From JAQBVV01 sp965249205 (GTDB taxonomy: Bacteria; Acidobacteriota; Vicinamibacteria; Vicinamibacterales; UBA2999), in contig CBDFLL010000004.1 of assembly GCA_965249205.1 (NCBI GenBank), positions 930,001 through 994,000 of the forward strand: 64,000 nucleotides of DNA, in the 5' to 3' direction. A program made the translations under genes and the position numbers. The notes beneath the pieces are model-generated. The model did not search any database, had not been told where the DNA came from, and worked only from the letters and a program-made list of their open reading frames with translations. This document shows, piece after piece, positions 24,592 to 33,621 of this stretch. Each line of letters begins with the position of its first letter. The stretch's first letter is position 1.

Positions 24592-26688
24592 TGCGTCACG
24601 CCCCGCGCCAGCTCCCGCAGTTCTGGGTTGGCGGACTTGGCAGCCAGCGAAAGCACCGCCGCAGCGCCAGGAACTGTGCTCCACCCTTCGGCCAGCGCTC
24701 TGACCGTTGCCAGCAGGAGCGGCGATTGGGGAGGCAGCTTCCGCCTTCCCAGGACTGACAGTCCGCCGTCTGAGAGGCGCAGTAGTGTGTCCAGCGCATG
24801 CGGCCGCCGGAGACGACCGAGTACCCCCCACGGCCAGGATCCTGATGTCCTCGTCGGCATCCGGCTGAAGCGCGATCGCGGAGACGCGCACGGCGGCGTC
24901 GGGCGAACGACTGTCCTGGAGCGCGGCAAGACCGAGGGCCACGACGTGCTTGTCGGCGTCGTCGAGCGCCGTTCGGATGGCAAGCTCCCTCTCGTGCGGC
25001 AGCCTCAACTGCAGCCGAACGGCCAACTGCCGCACCCTGGGGTCCGGATGGGTCGTCCAGAGCGCCGGCGAAAAGTCATCGGGGTTGTGACCGGAGCGCT
25101 CAAGAATCGCGAGCAGGTTGCGCACGACGTACCACCGCTCGTCTCCAAGACGGGCCACAACGAGTCCGCTGATATCGGAGGCCCTACCGGAGAGCAGATC
25201 CAGCAACTTACGCCTCGTCACCCGGTCCTCCGACGACGCCAGCGCGTCGAGGAGCACCTCAAACCCCTCCAGTTCCACGCGGTGAAGCAGCCGTTGGAGA
25301 CCGGCCACATCGACAACCTCGCGAGACGTGAAGACGCGCAACGCCTCTGGACTGGCGAGTGTGTCGATGATCGCCACGCCAGCCTCATCGCATTCTGGCG
25401 GTGCCGACGCCAGAAGGTCGAGCACCGGCCCCGGATGCGCTGAGCGAATGATGCCCTCGAGCGCCCGCGTCACAAGAGGTCCGAAGACGCCCGACTCCAG
25501 ACTCATCTGAACGATCCGGAGTGCGTCCGGTCCCGCCGCCGTTTCAGATCCGTCGCCGGTCAGGGGCCTCGCGGAGGACTCCGACGTCGCCATCTGCTGG
25601 AGGAGCGCGCTGTAGGCTTCGGGGTTGGGATCCTCCAGGTTCCACTCCGAGAGCAGGTGGGTCACCTGATCACGTAGTTCGAGATCGGCTCGCTTGCGCG
25701 CCTGCGGCGGGCCTGCCTCAGCGTGCGCGGCCAGCTTCGTGAGCATTCTGGTTAGGCCGTGCGAAATCGTCTGTCCGCTGGCATGGGCCGCGGCCTTGAC
25801 GATTTCCATGACGGCATCGACCGCCATTCCGTGCGTGGCATCGACCACGAACTCACCCCGCTGTCCAGTGTCGCCGCCCATTTCCACGAGCCGGCGCAGG
25901 GTCTCAGGCTTCAACGCGGCGATCATGGACGACGCCTTACTGCGGAGCCCTTCGTTTTCGCCACCGGTCGAGGTCTTGAGTTCCCGCCCGATCTGCAGCA
26001 GATAGCCGACGACCACCTGGTCGTAAGCTTCCGCGCTTGGATGCTCGTCGATGGCCCGAGCGACAACAGTAGGTTCAGTCGGTATTGGTGTCGAATCGTC
26101 GGTCTCGTCAACCGAGAGTGCCGCGCGCGCCAGCCCGACCCACAACTCCGCCTCTCGGACCCTGTCCTTCGCACCAGGCCTGTCGAGCCTTCCCGAATCC
26201 CCGTCGGCCGCCAGCGGCGCATCGCCAACGAGCGCGAGACCGTCGAACGACAGTGGATGCAATCTCAGATGGGCCCATGCGGGTGCAGCGCCCGATGCCG
26301 CAAGACCGACCGCGCCCCCTCGCGCCGGCTCGGCGGCAAGCAGGCGAAGCGCCTCGGCAATCTCGTCGCCGAGCACGCCCCGCCGAACACTGACCGCGCC
26401 AAGATGATGCGCGTGCAGCGCTTCGGCCATCCGCCGGAGGACCGGGTGATCGGGATCCGTCGCGACACCTTCGATGATGAGCTGCCTGCGCGCGACACCA
26501 AACGCGATCGACGGACGGTCTTCGAGCAGGCGATCCAGGCGCGCCACGATCGATTCCACGGCCGGGGCAAGCGACGGGTGGCCGCTCGGGTACATCGAGT
26601 GCCGATGGAGAGCAACCGAGAGATCGACCAGAAATTGGCTCAGCTCCAGCGAGAGGACGGGACGGCCGAGTTCCTCCGTATCCGACAC
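24588..26688 (-). pseudogene. HEAT-repeat-like protein gene with a one-base frameshift
   Basis: Reading from the ATG at 26688, the protein has an N-terminal module with YPSGHPS, then long helical repeats of HEAT type (GFEVLLDALASSEDRVTRRKLLDLL, ERWYVVRNLLAILERSGHNPDDFSPALWTTHPDPRVRQLAVRLQLRL). After EDIRILAVGG the similarity jumps to another frame (VLGRLRRPHALDTLLRLSDGG ... LELARGVTQ-like end), exactly at a run of six G on the coding strand (C run at 24824-24829). Removing one G restores a single frame of about 699 aa ending at 24588, where the next gene overlaps. So the gene is either frameshifted, slips at the homopolymer, or the sequence has an error. Function unknown; scaffold role inferred from HEAT repeats. 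Confidence 0.7.
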
Positions 26689-26869
26689 GACACGTCAGGG
26701 TAGGCCGGTCTTGAGCGGAAGGGCAAGTCCGCCGGCCACGGTATGGAGTCCGTACTCGAGCACGATCCCGACGTCTGCTCGCCCTCCGACAAGCCGCAGA
26801 CCCGCTCGACGGACGAACAGGTGTGCATGCCGCCGGGCCGCGCGCCTGCGCAGGAAGGTGTGAGAGAAG

Positions 26870-26895
26870 TGGTACCGGTACGGGGATTCGAACCC
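26870..26895. repeat. Duplicated 3' end of tRNA-Glu (candidate att site)
   Basis: These 26 bases are identical, in the same orientation, to 31994-32019, the T-arm and acceptor 3' end including CCA of tRNA-Glu. The flanking sequence on the right does not form a tRNA. The pattern is what an element integrating into the 3' end of a tRNA gene leaves at its distal end. The bounded segment is about 5.1 kb and carries no visible integrase. Confidence 0.7.
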
Positions 26896-27005
26896 TTGCG
26901 TAACCCTGTGTCACAGCGGGGTTGAACTTCTCGGGCGTGGTACGGCTCGCCTCCTGAGTCGGTCGGTCAGTCCGTCGGCACCAGCCGTCGCAGTTCCTGC
27001 CCGGC

Positions 27006-28127
27006 TCAGACCCGCCTCACCGTCGTGGTCGCAGCAAGGACGAAGTCGGTCTCAAGCATCACGAAGTCGCACACACGGGCCTGTTTCTTGGGAAGTCGCG
27101 ATGTAGCGATTTGACCCATGGATCGATCGACGAGGCGCGTGGCTTCCTGGAGATCCACCATCGCAAGAGCCCGTTCCCCCCTGGCTGCCGCCAGCGCCTT
27201 GGCAGTCCAAACCACCATCGGGTAGCACAGCAGGAACTTGGGGACCGCTTCGGTGAAGGGGAGACTGACCGCGCCAGCGAGCAGAAAGCGCTGCCCCGTG
27301 ACCTTCGCGAGCAGGAAGCGTTCGAGCAGTTCCGCAGCTTGGGCGGAATCCACGAAGCTGGACGAGATCTCGAGCACCCGCTCAAACGTCACCGGGAGCT
27401 CCTTGTTGTCCGCCCAAGGGGACGAAGCTTTTTCTCGAAAGGCCAGCCCCGCCCGTACTCTCTGCCGCGCGAGCTTGTCCCGCTCCGCCGTGGCAAGAGC
27501 GTCCATGTTGGCCGGAGGTGGGTTCAGGGCCAGGTAGAGCCATTGATGGAAGATGGCTTCCTGCGTTTTGTCCATCTCCTCCCCTCGCCAGTCCTCAACC
27601 TTCCCCTGGCGGAGTCCCTTGGCTATCCCATCCCGCAGCATGGCCGCAGCAGGCCCGTCGGGGCTTCCAGTCGTTGCGAGGGCGTTGAATTGAAGGCAAC
27701 GGCGGAGCCTTTGCGGGAGCTCGAGGCTCCGATCCGCGAGGAAGCTCTCCAGGAAGGACTGATAGGTCTGCGCCAGTTCTCCCGCGAGTTTCGCCTTCGG
27801 AGTGAGGCGGTAGGGCAGCTGCTCGGACACGGCGCCACCGTCCACCAGCTCAGTCCAATCTGCTTCATGGTCCTTTAGACTTCGGCCCTGCCCGCGGCTG
27901 ACCGCCCGGCAAGAGAACGCGCAGTCGACGGCCACGGAGTCGCCGAGTCGATGGAAGGAGAAGGGATAGAGCCGGCAAGCGGACGGCTTGTTCCCGGCGC
28001 CGAAGTGCCGGTGAATCAGGCAAAGACCATCCTCACCCCCACGATGGGGCAAGCCGGGCCTGGCCGTCGGCTGCCACGAGAGGAAGACGGCTCCTGCACC
28101 TATCTGCTTACAACTCACCCTTCCCAC
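27006..28127 (-). CDS. YkgJ-like Cys-cluster protein, probably N-terminally shortened
   Basis: The 373-aa frame contains the second half of a YkgJ-type cysteine cluster: DGLCLIHRHFGAGNKPSACRLYPFSF followed by DCAFSC, a pattern thought to bind zinc or iron-sulfur and seen in lysine-N-methylase-like proteins. The usual first half (several close Cys residues near the N-terminus) is missing; only one Cys is present before it (VSCKQIG), and the only start is a GTG at 28127 with GTG-rich surroundings. The remaining 250 residues are helical without a known motif. It follows the DUF3891 gene on the same strand with an 11-base gap, inside the tRNA-bounded segment. Confidence 0.6.
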   Translation of the reverse strand: MGRVSCKQIGAGAVFLSWQPTARPGLPHRGGEDGLCLIHRHFGAGNKPSACRLYPFSFHRLGDSVAVDCAFSCRAVSRGQGRSLKDHEADWTELVDGGAVSEQLPYRLTPKAKLAGELAQTYQSFLESFLADRSLELPQRLRRCLQFNALATTGSPDGPAAAMLRDGIAKGLRQGKVEDWRGEEMDKTQEAIFHQWLYLALNPPPANMDALATAERDKLARQRVRAGLAFREKASSPWADNKELPVTFERVLEISSSFVDSAQAAELLERFLLAKVTGQRFLLAGAVSLPFTEAVPKFLLCYPMVVWTAKALAAARGERALAMVDLQEATRLVDRSMGQIATSRLPKKQARVCDFVMLETDFVLAATTTVRRV

Positions 28128-28137
28128 TAAGTCCAGC

Positions 28138-29028
28138 TCACCTCCTGGACTGCTTCCGCGAAAATGTGAACTCCTTCAGAATCCAGGGTGCCTGTCGCCA
28201 CCACGCATGCGGCTCGACCACCCGCGCGGGGACCGAAACCGTCAATGGTGCTTCGTTGAATGGGTACGGGTCGATCATGATCCGGCCGTCGCCCAGCGGC
28301 TTGATCTCGACGGACACACGCTCCTCCCAGCTTCCACGCGGCACCTCGTGAAACACGACGTTGTCCTCCCCGAGTCCCTTCGCTTCGCCCTTCACCGGCG
28401 CAATGGCGGCCGAGCACAGCGCCAACGAGAGCGCGTCGAGAGTCTGGAGCAGTCGCGCGTGGGGGTTCCGCTGCTCTGGCTCGAGCGCTGCCTGCCAGAA
28501 CTGGTCCTCCTCAAGCCGACAGCGGAACGCCTCCTGTAGCTCCTTCACGTCGGCCAGGAACCGCCGCGCCTCCTGTTCCAGCTCCTTCGGATAGATCGCC
28601 CGGCTGAACTGCAGGATATGCGTGAACTCCGGCGGAGAATCAGGATTGAACTGCGCGGCGTAGAGCCTATGCGCGTGATCGCCGATGAGCAGGCTCGCGT
28701 AAGGATGCCGTTGGGCCAGCCGGGGAACGCCCAGCCGCCAGCGCTCCATGCCAGCCACTGGGTTTTTCAACACCTCGCCTAAACCCAGGGGCAGTCCGTC
28801 TTCGTGGGACAACGGAGGGTCTGCCTCCCACTCCCACCAGCCGTTATCGTGTTCGGCCACTGCCAGCACGACCTCCCGCCGCAGGCGCTCCGGGTCCGCC
28901 GACGTCGTGAAATGACCCGGGACGGCGAACTCCTCGTTACCCCAATGAGCTGCCATCTTCCCGGCCAGCTCTGCGTGCGCCGGTTGGGTGATCAGCCACA
29001 CCCGCGCGCCGCGTTTCGTTTTCAGCAT
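28138..29028 (-). CDS. DUF3891-family protein
   Basis: The 296-aa product starts at the ATG at 29028 (GAAAGGG upstream); a much longer frame exists but its added part is low-complexity. Family features are AHAELAGKMAAHWGN, REVVLAVAEHDNGWWEWE and RHPYASLLIGDHAHRLY, with conserved His and Asp residues suggestive of a metal site like that of HD-type hydrolases. No signal peptide or membrane segment is present, so it is cytoplasmic. It is upstream of the YkgJ-like gene, probably co-transcribed. The biochemical role of DUF3891 is unknown. Confidence 0.78.
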   Translation of the reverse strand: MLKTKRGARVWLITQPAHAELAGKMAAHWGNEEFAVPGHFTTSADPERLRREVVLAVAEHDNGWWEWEADPPLSHEDGLPLGLGEVLKNPVAGMERWRLGVPRLAQRHPYASLLIGDHAHRLYAAQFNPDSPPEFTHILQFSRAIYPKELEQEARRFLADVKELQEAFRCRLEEDQFWQAALEPEQRNPHARLLQTLDALSLALCSAAIAPVKGEAKGLGEDNVVFHEVPRGSWEERVSVEIKPLGDGRIMIDPYPFNEAPLTVSVPARVVEPHAWWRQAPWILKEFTFSRKQSRR

Positions 29029-29470
29029 CGTCGCCCTTTCACTGTGCCGGGGGTCAGGGCCATCGGAGTTGGGCCTGATTATAGGAGGAATCGCGGAGGG
29101 AATTGAGCGTCCCTCAAGGGGTCCGCTAATGCATGGATGGCGCTCAGAAGGCCGCGATACAAGAGCTTGAGGAGTCGGGATATCTCCCCAAGATCCGTGC
29201 GTTCGCGTTGGCGCGCTGCGTTCCGTTCTTCTGGAGCACGTAGGAGCGCAATAAGCCGCCTTGCATCCTGCACGTAGTAAGCTCAGCGAAGGGCTTCCTG
29301 CACGAGGGCGAATCTTCCGGGGACGATGGCCTCCGGAGGCCGCTCGCCGCACGTTGCGACGACCCGAGTTGCCGTGAGTAGGATGGCCGCTTCCCGGCCT
29401 GATGCGCTCAGGCAACCATAGGTGGTACGTCACACTGAAATCGCCGGATTCATCGAATGAGGGTTTTCGC
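29029..29470. other. Intergenic region inside the tRNA-bounded segment
   Basis: About 440 bases lie between the divergent DUF3891 and amidase genes. I see no convincing frame, RNA gene or repeat. Two promoters facing outward are expected but no clear consensus boxes were found. Confidence 0.35.
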
Positions 29471-31492
29471 ATGACGAAGAGTCGATCGAATCGAATTGGT
29501 GTGGGTGCGCTGGGTTGCAGGCTGGCCAGAGCGTGTGGCATCTGCCTGCTGCTGGTGTCCGCGCCGGGCGAGGCCTTCGGCCAGACGCCGTTCAGGATTG
29601 AGGAAGCGACCATTGAGGGTATTCAGAATGCGATCCGCAACGGGACGCTGACGTCGACGCAGGTCGTCAATCTCTACCTGGCGCGCATCAAGGCCTACAA
29701 CGGCGTGTGCGTTGATTACGCCTCCGACGGGCCGGAGGCGCACCTGGGCACGTTCACGCCGATCAAGAACGCCGGGAAGATCGGTTACGCGCTGTTGACG
29801 TTGAACCTGCGGCCGGCGCAGCGGAAGGCCTGGGGCTTCGACGACCGGAGAGCGCGCAGCCTGACGGACACGGCCGACAACGATCCGGCCATGCCCGATG
29901 CGCTGGAGGTGGCTGCGCAGCAGGACGCGCACTTCAAGAAGACTGGCCAGCTCGTCGGACCGTTGCATGGCATGGTGCTCGCCGTTAAGGACCAGTACGA
30001 CACCTTCGACATGCGGACCACGTCCGGGATGGATGCCGCCTACGCCAACGATCGTCCGCCCGACGACGCGACGTTCATCAAGCGTCTCCGGGAGGCGGGG
30101 GCGATCATTCTGGCGAAGGCCAACCAGGGCGAGATGGCGACCGCGATGAACCGCAGCTCGTTTGGCGGGGTCATGTGTAATCCGTACGATACGACCCGAA
30201 ACCCGGGTCACTCCAGCGGTGGATCGGGCAGCGCTGTGGCCGCGAATCTCGTCACCTGCGCCATTGGAGAGGATACCGGCGGGTCGATTCTGCACCCCTC
30301 GCGCAATAACATGGTGCCGGCCATCGTGCCGACGCAGGAGCTGGTGAGCCGCGACGGCATGATTGGCGCCGGGATGGTGACGCGCGTCGGGCCGTTGTGC
30401 CGCACGGTCGAGGACGTGGCCCGTGTGCTCCAGATCATCGCTGGGTACGACCCGAAAGATGAAATGACGGCGTATACGGTCGGCCGGATGCCGGCGCAGC
30501 CGTATCAGGCCTACGCGACGGAAACGAAGCTGAACGGGGTCCGCATCGGGGTGGTGCAGGAGTACATGAACAAGGAGCTGTTCAACCAGGCGGACGTGGA
30601 AAGCATCGATATCGCGGAGAAGGCCATCGAGGATCTCCGCCGGCTCGGCGCCACGATCGTGGACCCGGGGCCGGGCGGTGCGCTCTTCCAGAGCTGCGTG
30701 AACCAGTACGGCCCCCTGTATCGCAGCGCGATGTTCATCGGCCAGTTCCCGGAGCTCTTCCCGGTGGCGGGCGGCAAGCCCACGGGGGACCACATCGAGG
30801 CGCTCGTCGCCCTGTGGTTCAACCCCGATCGGGTGCCGGATAGCCTGTCGATCCGCGGGCTGGGGGGCGTCAGGACGGAAGGGCAAAACAAGTACATGTT
30901 GAACCGCTACCTTCGGGAGCGGGGCGATGCGAACATCAAGACCGTCGAGGATCTGGCGAACAAGTCGACGTTCTTTACCGACATCCGCGAGGATACGGGA
31001 TATAACGATCGCAAGGAAATTCTCCTCGAGACGACAGCCGACCAGACCCTTGACATGGTGAACTTCTTCGCCGATCGCTACGCCTATCAGACGATCGTCC
31101 TGCAGTGCATGGCGCAGCAGAATCTGGACGCCCTCGTGTCGCCAGCGGGCAACATTCCGGCGTACATCCTGGGGGAGCCGCGCGAGCCGAACCTCAACGG
31201 TCGCGGGAATTCGGTCTGGCCGATTCTGGGGCAGAAGGGGTTTCCGATGATGAACGTGCCGTCCGGCTTCACGGAGAACGTGTGGGATCGCGTCCGTGAC
31301 GCGTCCGCGCCGGGCGGGACGCGGCTGGTGGATCCGGTGCCGGCCAGGATTCCGGTCGCCGTGACGTTCTACGCCCGCCCGTTCGACGAGCCGGTGCTAT
31401 TCCGGATTGCCTCCGCGTACGAGCTGGCCACGAAGCACCGCGTGCCGCCGGAGGGGTTCGGCCTGGTTCCGATGCCGAGTAACGCGCAGTAG
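29471..31492 (+). CDS. Secreted amidase-signature-family hydrolase
   Basis: About 673 aa from the ATG at 29471 (GAGGG upstream), with a signal peptide (ACGICLLLVSAPGEAFGQ). The amidase signature is intact: catalytic Lys in LAVKDQYDT, the cis-Ser region GHSSGGSGSAVAANL and the nucleophile Ser in GEDTGGSILHPS. The protein is longer than most amidases (about 450-500 aa) because of an insertion near residues 75-130 and a C-terminal half that includes TLDMVNFFADRYAYQTIVLQCMAQQNLDALVSPAG. It would hydrolyse amide bonds of exported substrates; the specificity is unknown. It lies in the tRNA-bounded segment with no obvious operon partner. Confidence 0.87.
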   Translation: MTKSRSNRIGVGALGCRLARACGICLLLVSAPGEAFGQTPFRIEEATIEGIQNAIRNGTLTSTQVVNLYLARIKAYNGVCVDYASDGPEAHLGTFTPIKNAGKIGYALLTLNLRPAQRKAWGFDDRRARSLTDTADNDPAMPDALEVAAQQDAHFKKTGQLVGPLHGMVLAVKDQYDTFDMRTTSGMDAAYANDRPPDDATFIKRLREAGAIILAKANQGEMATAMNRSSFGGVMCNPYDTTRNPGHSSGGSGSAVAANLVTCAIGEDTGGSILHPSRNNMVPAIVPTQELVSRDGMIGAGMVTRVGPLCRTVEDVARVLQIIAGYDPKDEMTAYTVGRMPAQPYQAYATETKLNGVRIGVVQEYMNKELFNQADVESIDIAEKAIEDLRRLGATIVDPGPGGALFQSCVNQYGPLYRSAMFIGQFPELFPVAGGKPTGDHIEALVALWFNPDRVPDSLSIRGLGGVRTEGQNKYMLNRYLRERGDANIKTVEDLANKSTFFTDIREDTGYNDRKEILLETTADQTLDMVNFFADRYAYQTIVLQCMAQQNLDALVSPAGNIPAYILGEPREPNLNGRGNSVWPILGQKGFPMMNVPSGFTENVWDRVRDASAPGGTRLVDPVPARIPVAVTFYARPFDEPVLFRIASAYELATKHRVPPEGFGLVPMPSNAQ

Positions 31493-31585
31493 GAAGATAG
31501 AGGCGAGCATGCGGGCGCGGGAGCGACCTCGCGTCGCCCGGTGCTCGCGTGCCCAGATCGAATGTCCGTTGCCTCGAGGATGGTC

Positions 31586-31906
31586 ATGCCTACCAAGTCG
31601 CGTGCGAAGACTACCATTGAAGGTCCAGTATCGATTCTCGTGCTCAAGCGTCCTCCGACACGTCCTGGCGAGATGTTGCTCGAGGAGTTCCTGAAGCCGG
31701 CCCGCCTGACGCAGGTTGACGCCGCGCGCCAGATGAGAATTCCACTCAATCGGCTCAACGAGATCGTTCGGGGCAAGCGCGGCGTGACCGCCGACACGGC
31801 CATCCGCCTGGCGCGCCTCCTCGACACGTCCGCGGAACTCTGGCTGGGACTACAGAATGATTGGGACTTGTGGCACGCCGCGCAAACGCTTCGCAGGGCG
31901 GGCTGA
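31586..31906 (+). CDS. higA: HigA-family antitoxin, without visible HigB toxin
   Basis: The 106-aa product (ATG at 31586, GAGGA 5 bases upstream) carries the HigA signature: PPTRPGEMLLEEFLKPARLTQVDAARQMRIPLNRLNEIVRGKRGVTADTAIRLARLLDTSAELWLGLQNDWDL, an XRE-type HTH. The usual higB toxin would be expected directly upstream, but only 93 bases separate it from the amidase stop and nothing toxin-like is visible. It is therefore orphan, possibly acting as an antitoxin in trans or a plain repressor. It lies about 90 bases from the tRNA-Glu end of the segment. Confidence 0.85.
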   Translation: MPTKSRAKTTIEGPVSILVLKRPPTRPGEMLLEEFLKPARLTQVDAARQMRIPLNRLNEIVRGKRGVTADTAIRLARLLDTSAELWLGLQNDWDLWHAAQTLRRAG

Positions 31907-31993
31907 GGCCTTCCTCGCTGAGAAGATTGAGCGCGGAACCGGGTCCTGGAGGAAACAGCTGCGCGGACTGGGAGAGGCAGTTGATAAAGTTTT

Positions 31994-32019
31994 TGGTACC
32001 GGTACGGGGATTCGAACCC
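31994..32019. repeat. tRNA-Glu-side copy of the 26-bp direct repeat
   Basis: This is the tRNA-proximal copy of the 26-base repeat shared with 26870-26895. It lies wholly inside the tRNA gene, so integration would leave the tRNA intact, as is normal for tRNA-targeted integrative elements. Confidence 0.75.
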
Positions 32020-32068
32020 CGGTCCCGTGGCTGAGAACCACGTGTCCTAACCCCTAGACGATACCGGC
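31994..32068 (-). tRNA. tRNA-Glu (CTC)
   Basis: On the minus strand the cloverleaf is complete: acceptor GCCGGTA paired with TACCGGT (first pair G-T), D arm CTAGGGGTTAGGA, anticodon stem CGTGG/CCACG with loop TTCTCAG (anticodon CTC), T arm with GGTTCGAATCC, and encoded CCA. The 3' end at 31994 is duplicated at 26870-26895 and forms the boundary of the candidate island. Confidence 0.93.
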
Positions 32069-32215
32069 TCGTTGGGAACGAACCTTGCGATGCTAGCGGA
32101 TGCGCGCGCTCGGGTAAAGCCCGCGATCCACCCTCGGTTCTCCGCCATGACTTACGAGCATCCACAAAGCGGGTATGAATTTCGAAGAATCCAGCCCACA
32201 ATCAGATATCCCTAT

Positions 32216-33595
32216 ATGCGGAAATTCATTGCGGTCGTGATGCTTCTGGGTCTTGTGGGCGGCGGCGGGGCCTGGTTCTGGGCCGGCCGAGAGGCAGGCC
32301 CGATCATTGAAATCCGACAGCCGGATCGGTTCATTGGTCAGGTCACATCGCTGGACCTGATGGTCGAGTCGCCGGACGGACAGTTTACCGACGTGCACGT
32401 GACGCTGGAACAGGGCGACCGGTCGCTTGATGTGTTTTCCCTGGCACAGCCGACGCAAGGCGACGTGCGTCAGGAAACCGCCGAACGGATCTACATTGTT
32501 CGACCTGTCGGCAAACAGGACGTGCCCGAGCTGCAGCCCGGCCCGGCGACGATCGTCGTGCGCGCGTCGAGGCCGGTGTTGTACGGACTGCGGGAGGCTG
32601 AATCCCGACTGACGCGCGACGTCGAAATCCGGCTCGAACCGCCGCGCATACAGGTTCTCTCAACGCTCCACTATGTGAACCACGGCGGCGCAGAATTTGT
32701 CGTCTATCGCGCCACGCCTGCCGATGTCGACTCCGGGGTCAGAGTCGGGGACCAGACATATCCCGGCTTCCCCGCATCCGGCGCCGGCATCCCAGGGGAC
32801 GAGACGATGCGGGTCGCGTTCTTTGCCCTGCTCCACGATCAGGACCTCAATGCGCCGATCTCGGTGTACGCGCGTGACCCGGCCGGTAACGAAACCAGCA
32901 CGGCGCTCGTGCATCGCGCGTTTCCCAAACCGTTCGCGCGCAGCCGGATCGGGATTGACGACCGCTTCGTGCAGCGTGTAGTGCCCGCCATCGCCGCCAC
33001 GACGCCAAGCATGGCCCTCTCGACGGATCCGACCGATCTGGTGGACTCGTTCGTGCGCATCAACAGTGACCTCCGGCAGCAGAACGCCGAGACAATTGCC
33101 GAATACGCCCAAAACACATCTGCGGAGATGCCGTGGCGGAGCGCCTTCCAGGCACTGGGCAACGCGTCGGTCGAAGCTGGGTTTGCCGACAACCGCACTT
33201 ACTTCTATGAGGGTGAGGAGATTGACCGACAAGTGCACCTCGGCTTCGATCTCGCCGTGACGCAGCGAATCCCCATTCTCGCCGCGCAGGCCGGTGTCGT
33301 GCTGCGCGCGGCCGATCTCGGCATCTACGGCAACTCCGTGATCGTGGATCACGGCCTGGGCGTGCAGTCGCTCTACGCCCATCTCTCCTCTTTTGACGTC
33401 AACGTGGGAGATCGCGTGGAACAAGGGCAGGCACTCGGGCGAAGCGGGATGACCGGGCTCGCGGGCGGAGACCACTTGCACTTCACCATGCTCGTCAACG
33501 GCAACCCGGTGAATCCCGTGGAGTGGTGGGACCCGAAGTGGATGCAGGACCGCGTCCTACGGAAGATCGCTGAATCGGGCGGGAGCGGCATGTGA
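32216..33595 (+). CDS. M23-family metallopeptidase with N-terminal membrane anchor
   Basis: About 459 aa from the ATG at 32216. A single hydrophobic helix near the N-terminus (FIAVVMLLGLVGGGGAWFWAG) anchors or exports the protein. A beta-rich middle precedes the C-terminal LytM/M23 domain, where the zinc ligands are visible: His and Asp in HLGFDLAVTQ, and HLHF in GGDHLHFTMLVNG, with HGLGVQSLYAHLSSF in between. Such enzymes cut peptidoglycan cross-bridges or serve as divisome activators. The gene overlaps the next frame's upstream end and starts an operon that continues into the haem A genes. Confidence 0.88.
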   Translation: MRKFIAVVMLLGLVGGGGAWFWAGREAGPIIEIRQPDRFIGQVTSLDLMVESPDGQFTDVHVTLEQGDRSLDVFSLAQPTQGDVRQETAERIYIVRPVGKQDVPELQPGPATIVVRASRPVLYGLREAESRLTRDVEIRLEPPRIQVLSTLHYVNHGGAEFVVYRATPADVDSGVRVGDQTYPGFPASGAGIPGDETMRVAFFALLHDQDLNAPISVYARDPAGNETSTALVHRAFPKPFARSRIGIDDRFVQRVVPAIAATTPSMALSTDPTDLVDSFVRINSDLRQQNAETIAEYAQNTSAEMPWRSAFQALGNASVEAGFADNRTYFYEGEEIDRQVHLGFDLAVTQRIPILAAQAGVVLRAADLGIYGNSVIVDHGLGVQSLYAHLSSFDVNVGDRVEQGQALGRSGMTGLAGGDHLHFTMLVNGNPVNPVEWWDPKWMQDRVLRKIAESGGSGM

Positions 33596-33621
33596 TAATC
33601 GAGGTTTTGGAGGCGAGACGA

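Noticed and set aside
24346..26688. One continuous 780-aa protein
   Set aside because: Its part between about 24600 and 24820 is unlike the rest; the similarity continues in another frame after the G run, and the end belongs to a separate coupled gene.
26870..26950. A second complete tRNA gene
   Set aside because: Only the T-arm and acceptor 3' half are present; the rest does not fold into D and anticodon arms.
29029..29613. N-terminal extension of the DUF3891 protein
   Set aside because: The added 195 residues are Arg/Ser/Pro-rich low-complexity translation, while a start with a binding site exists at 29028.
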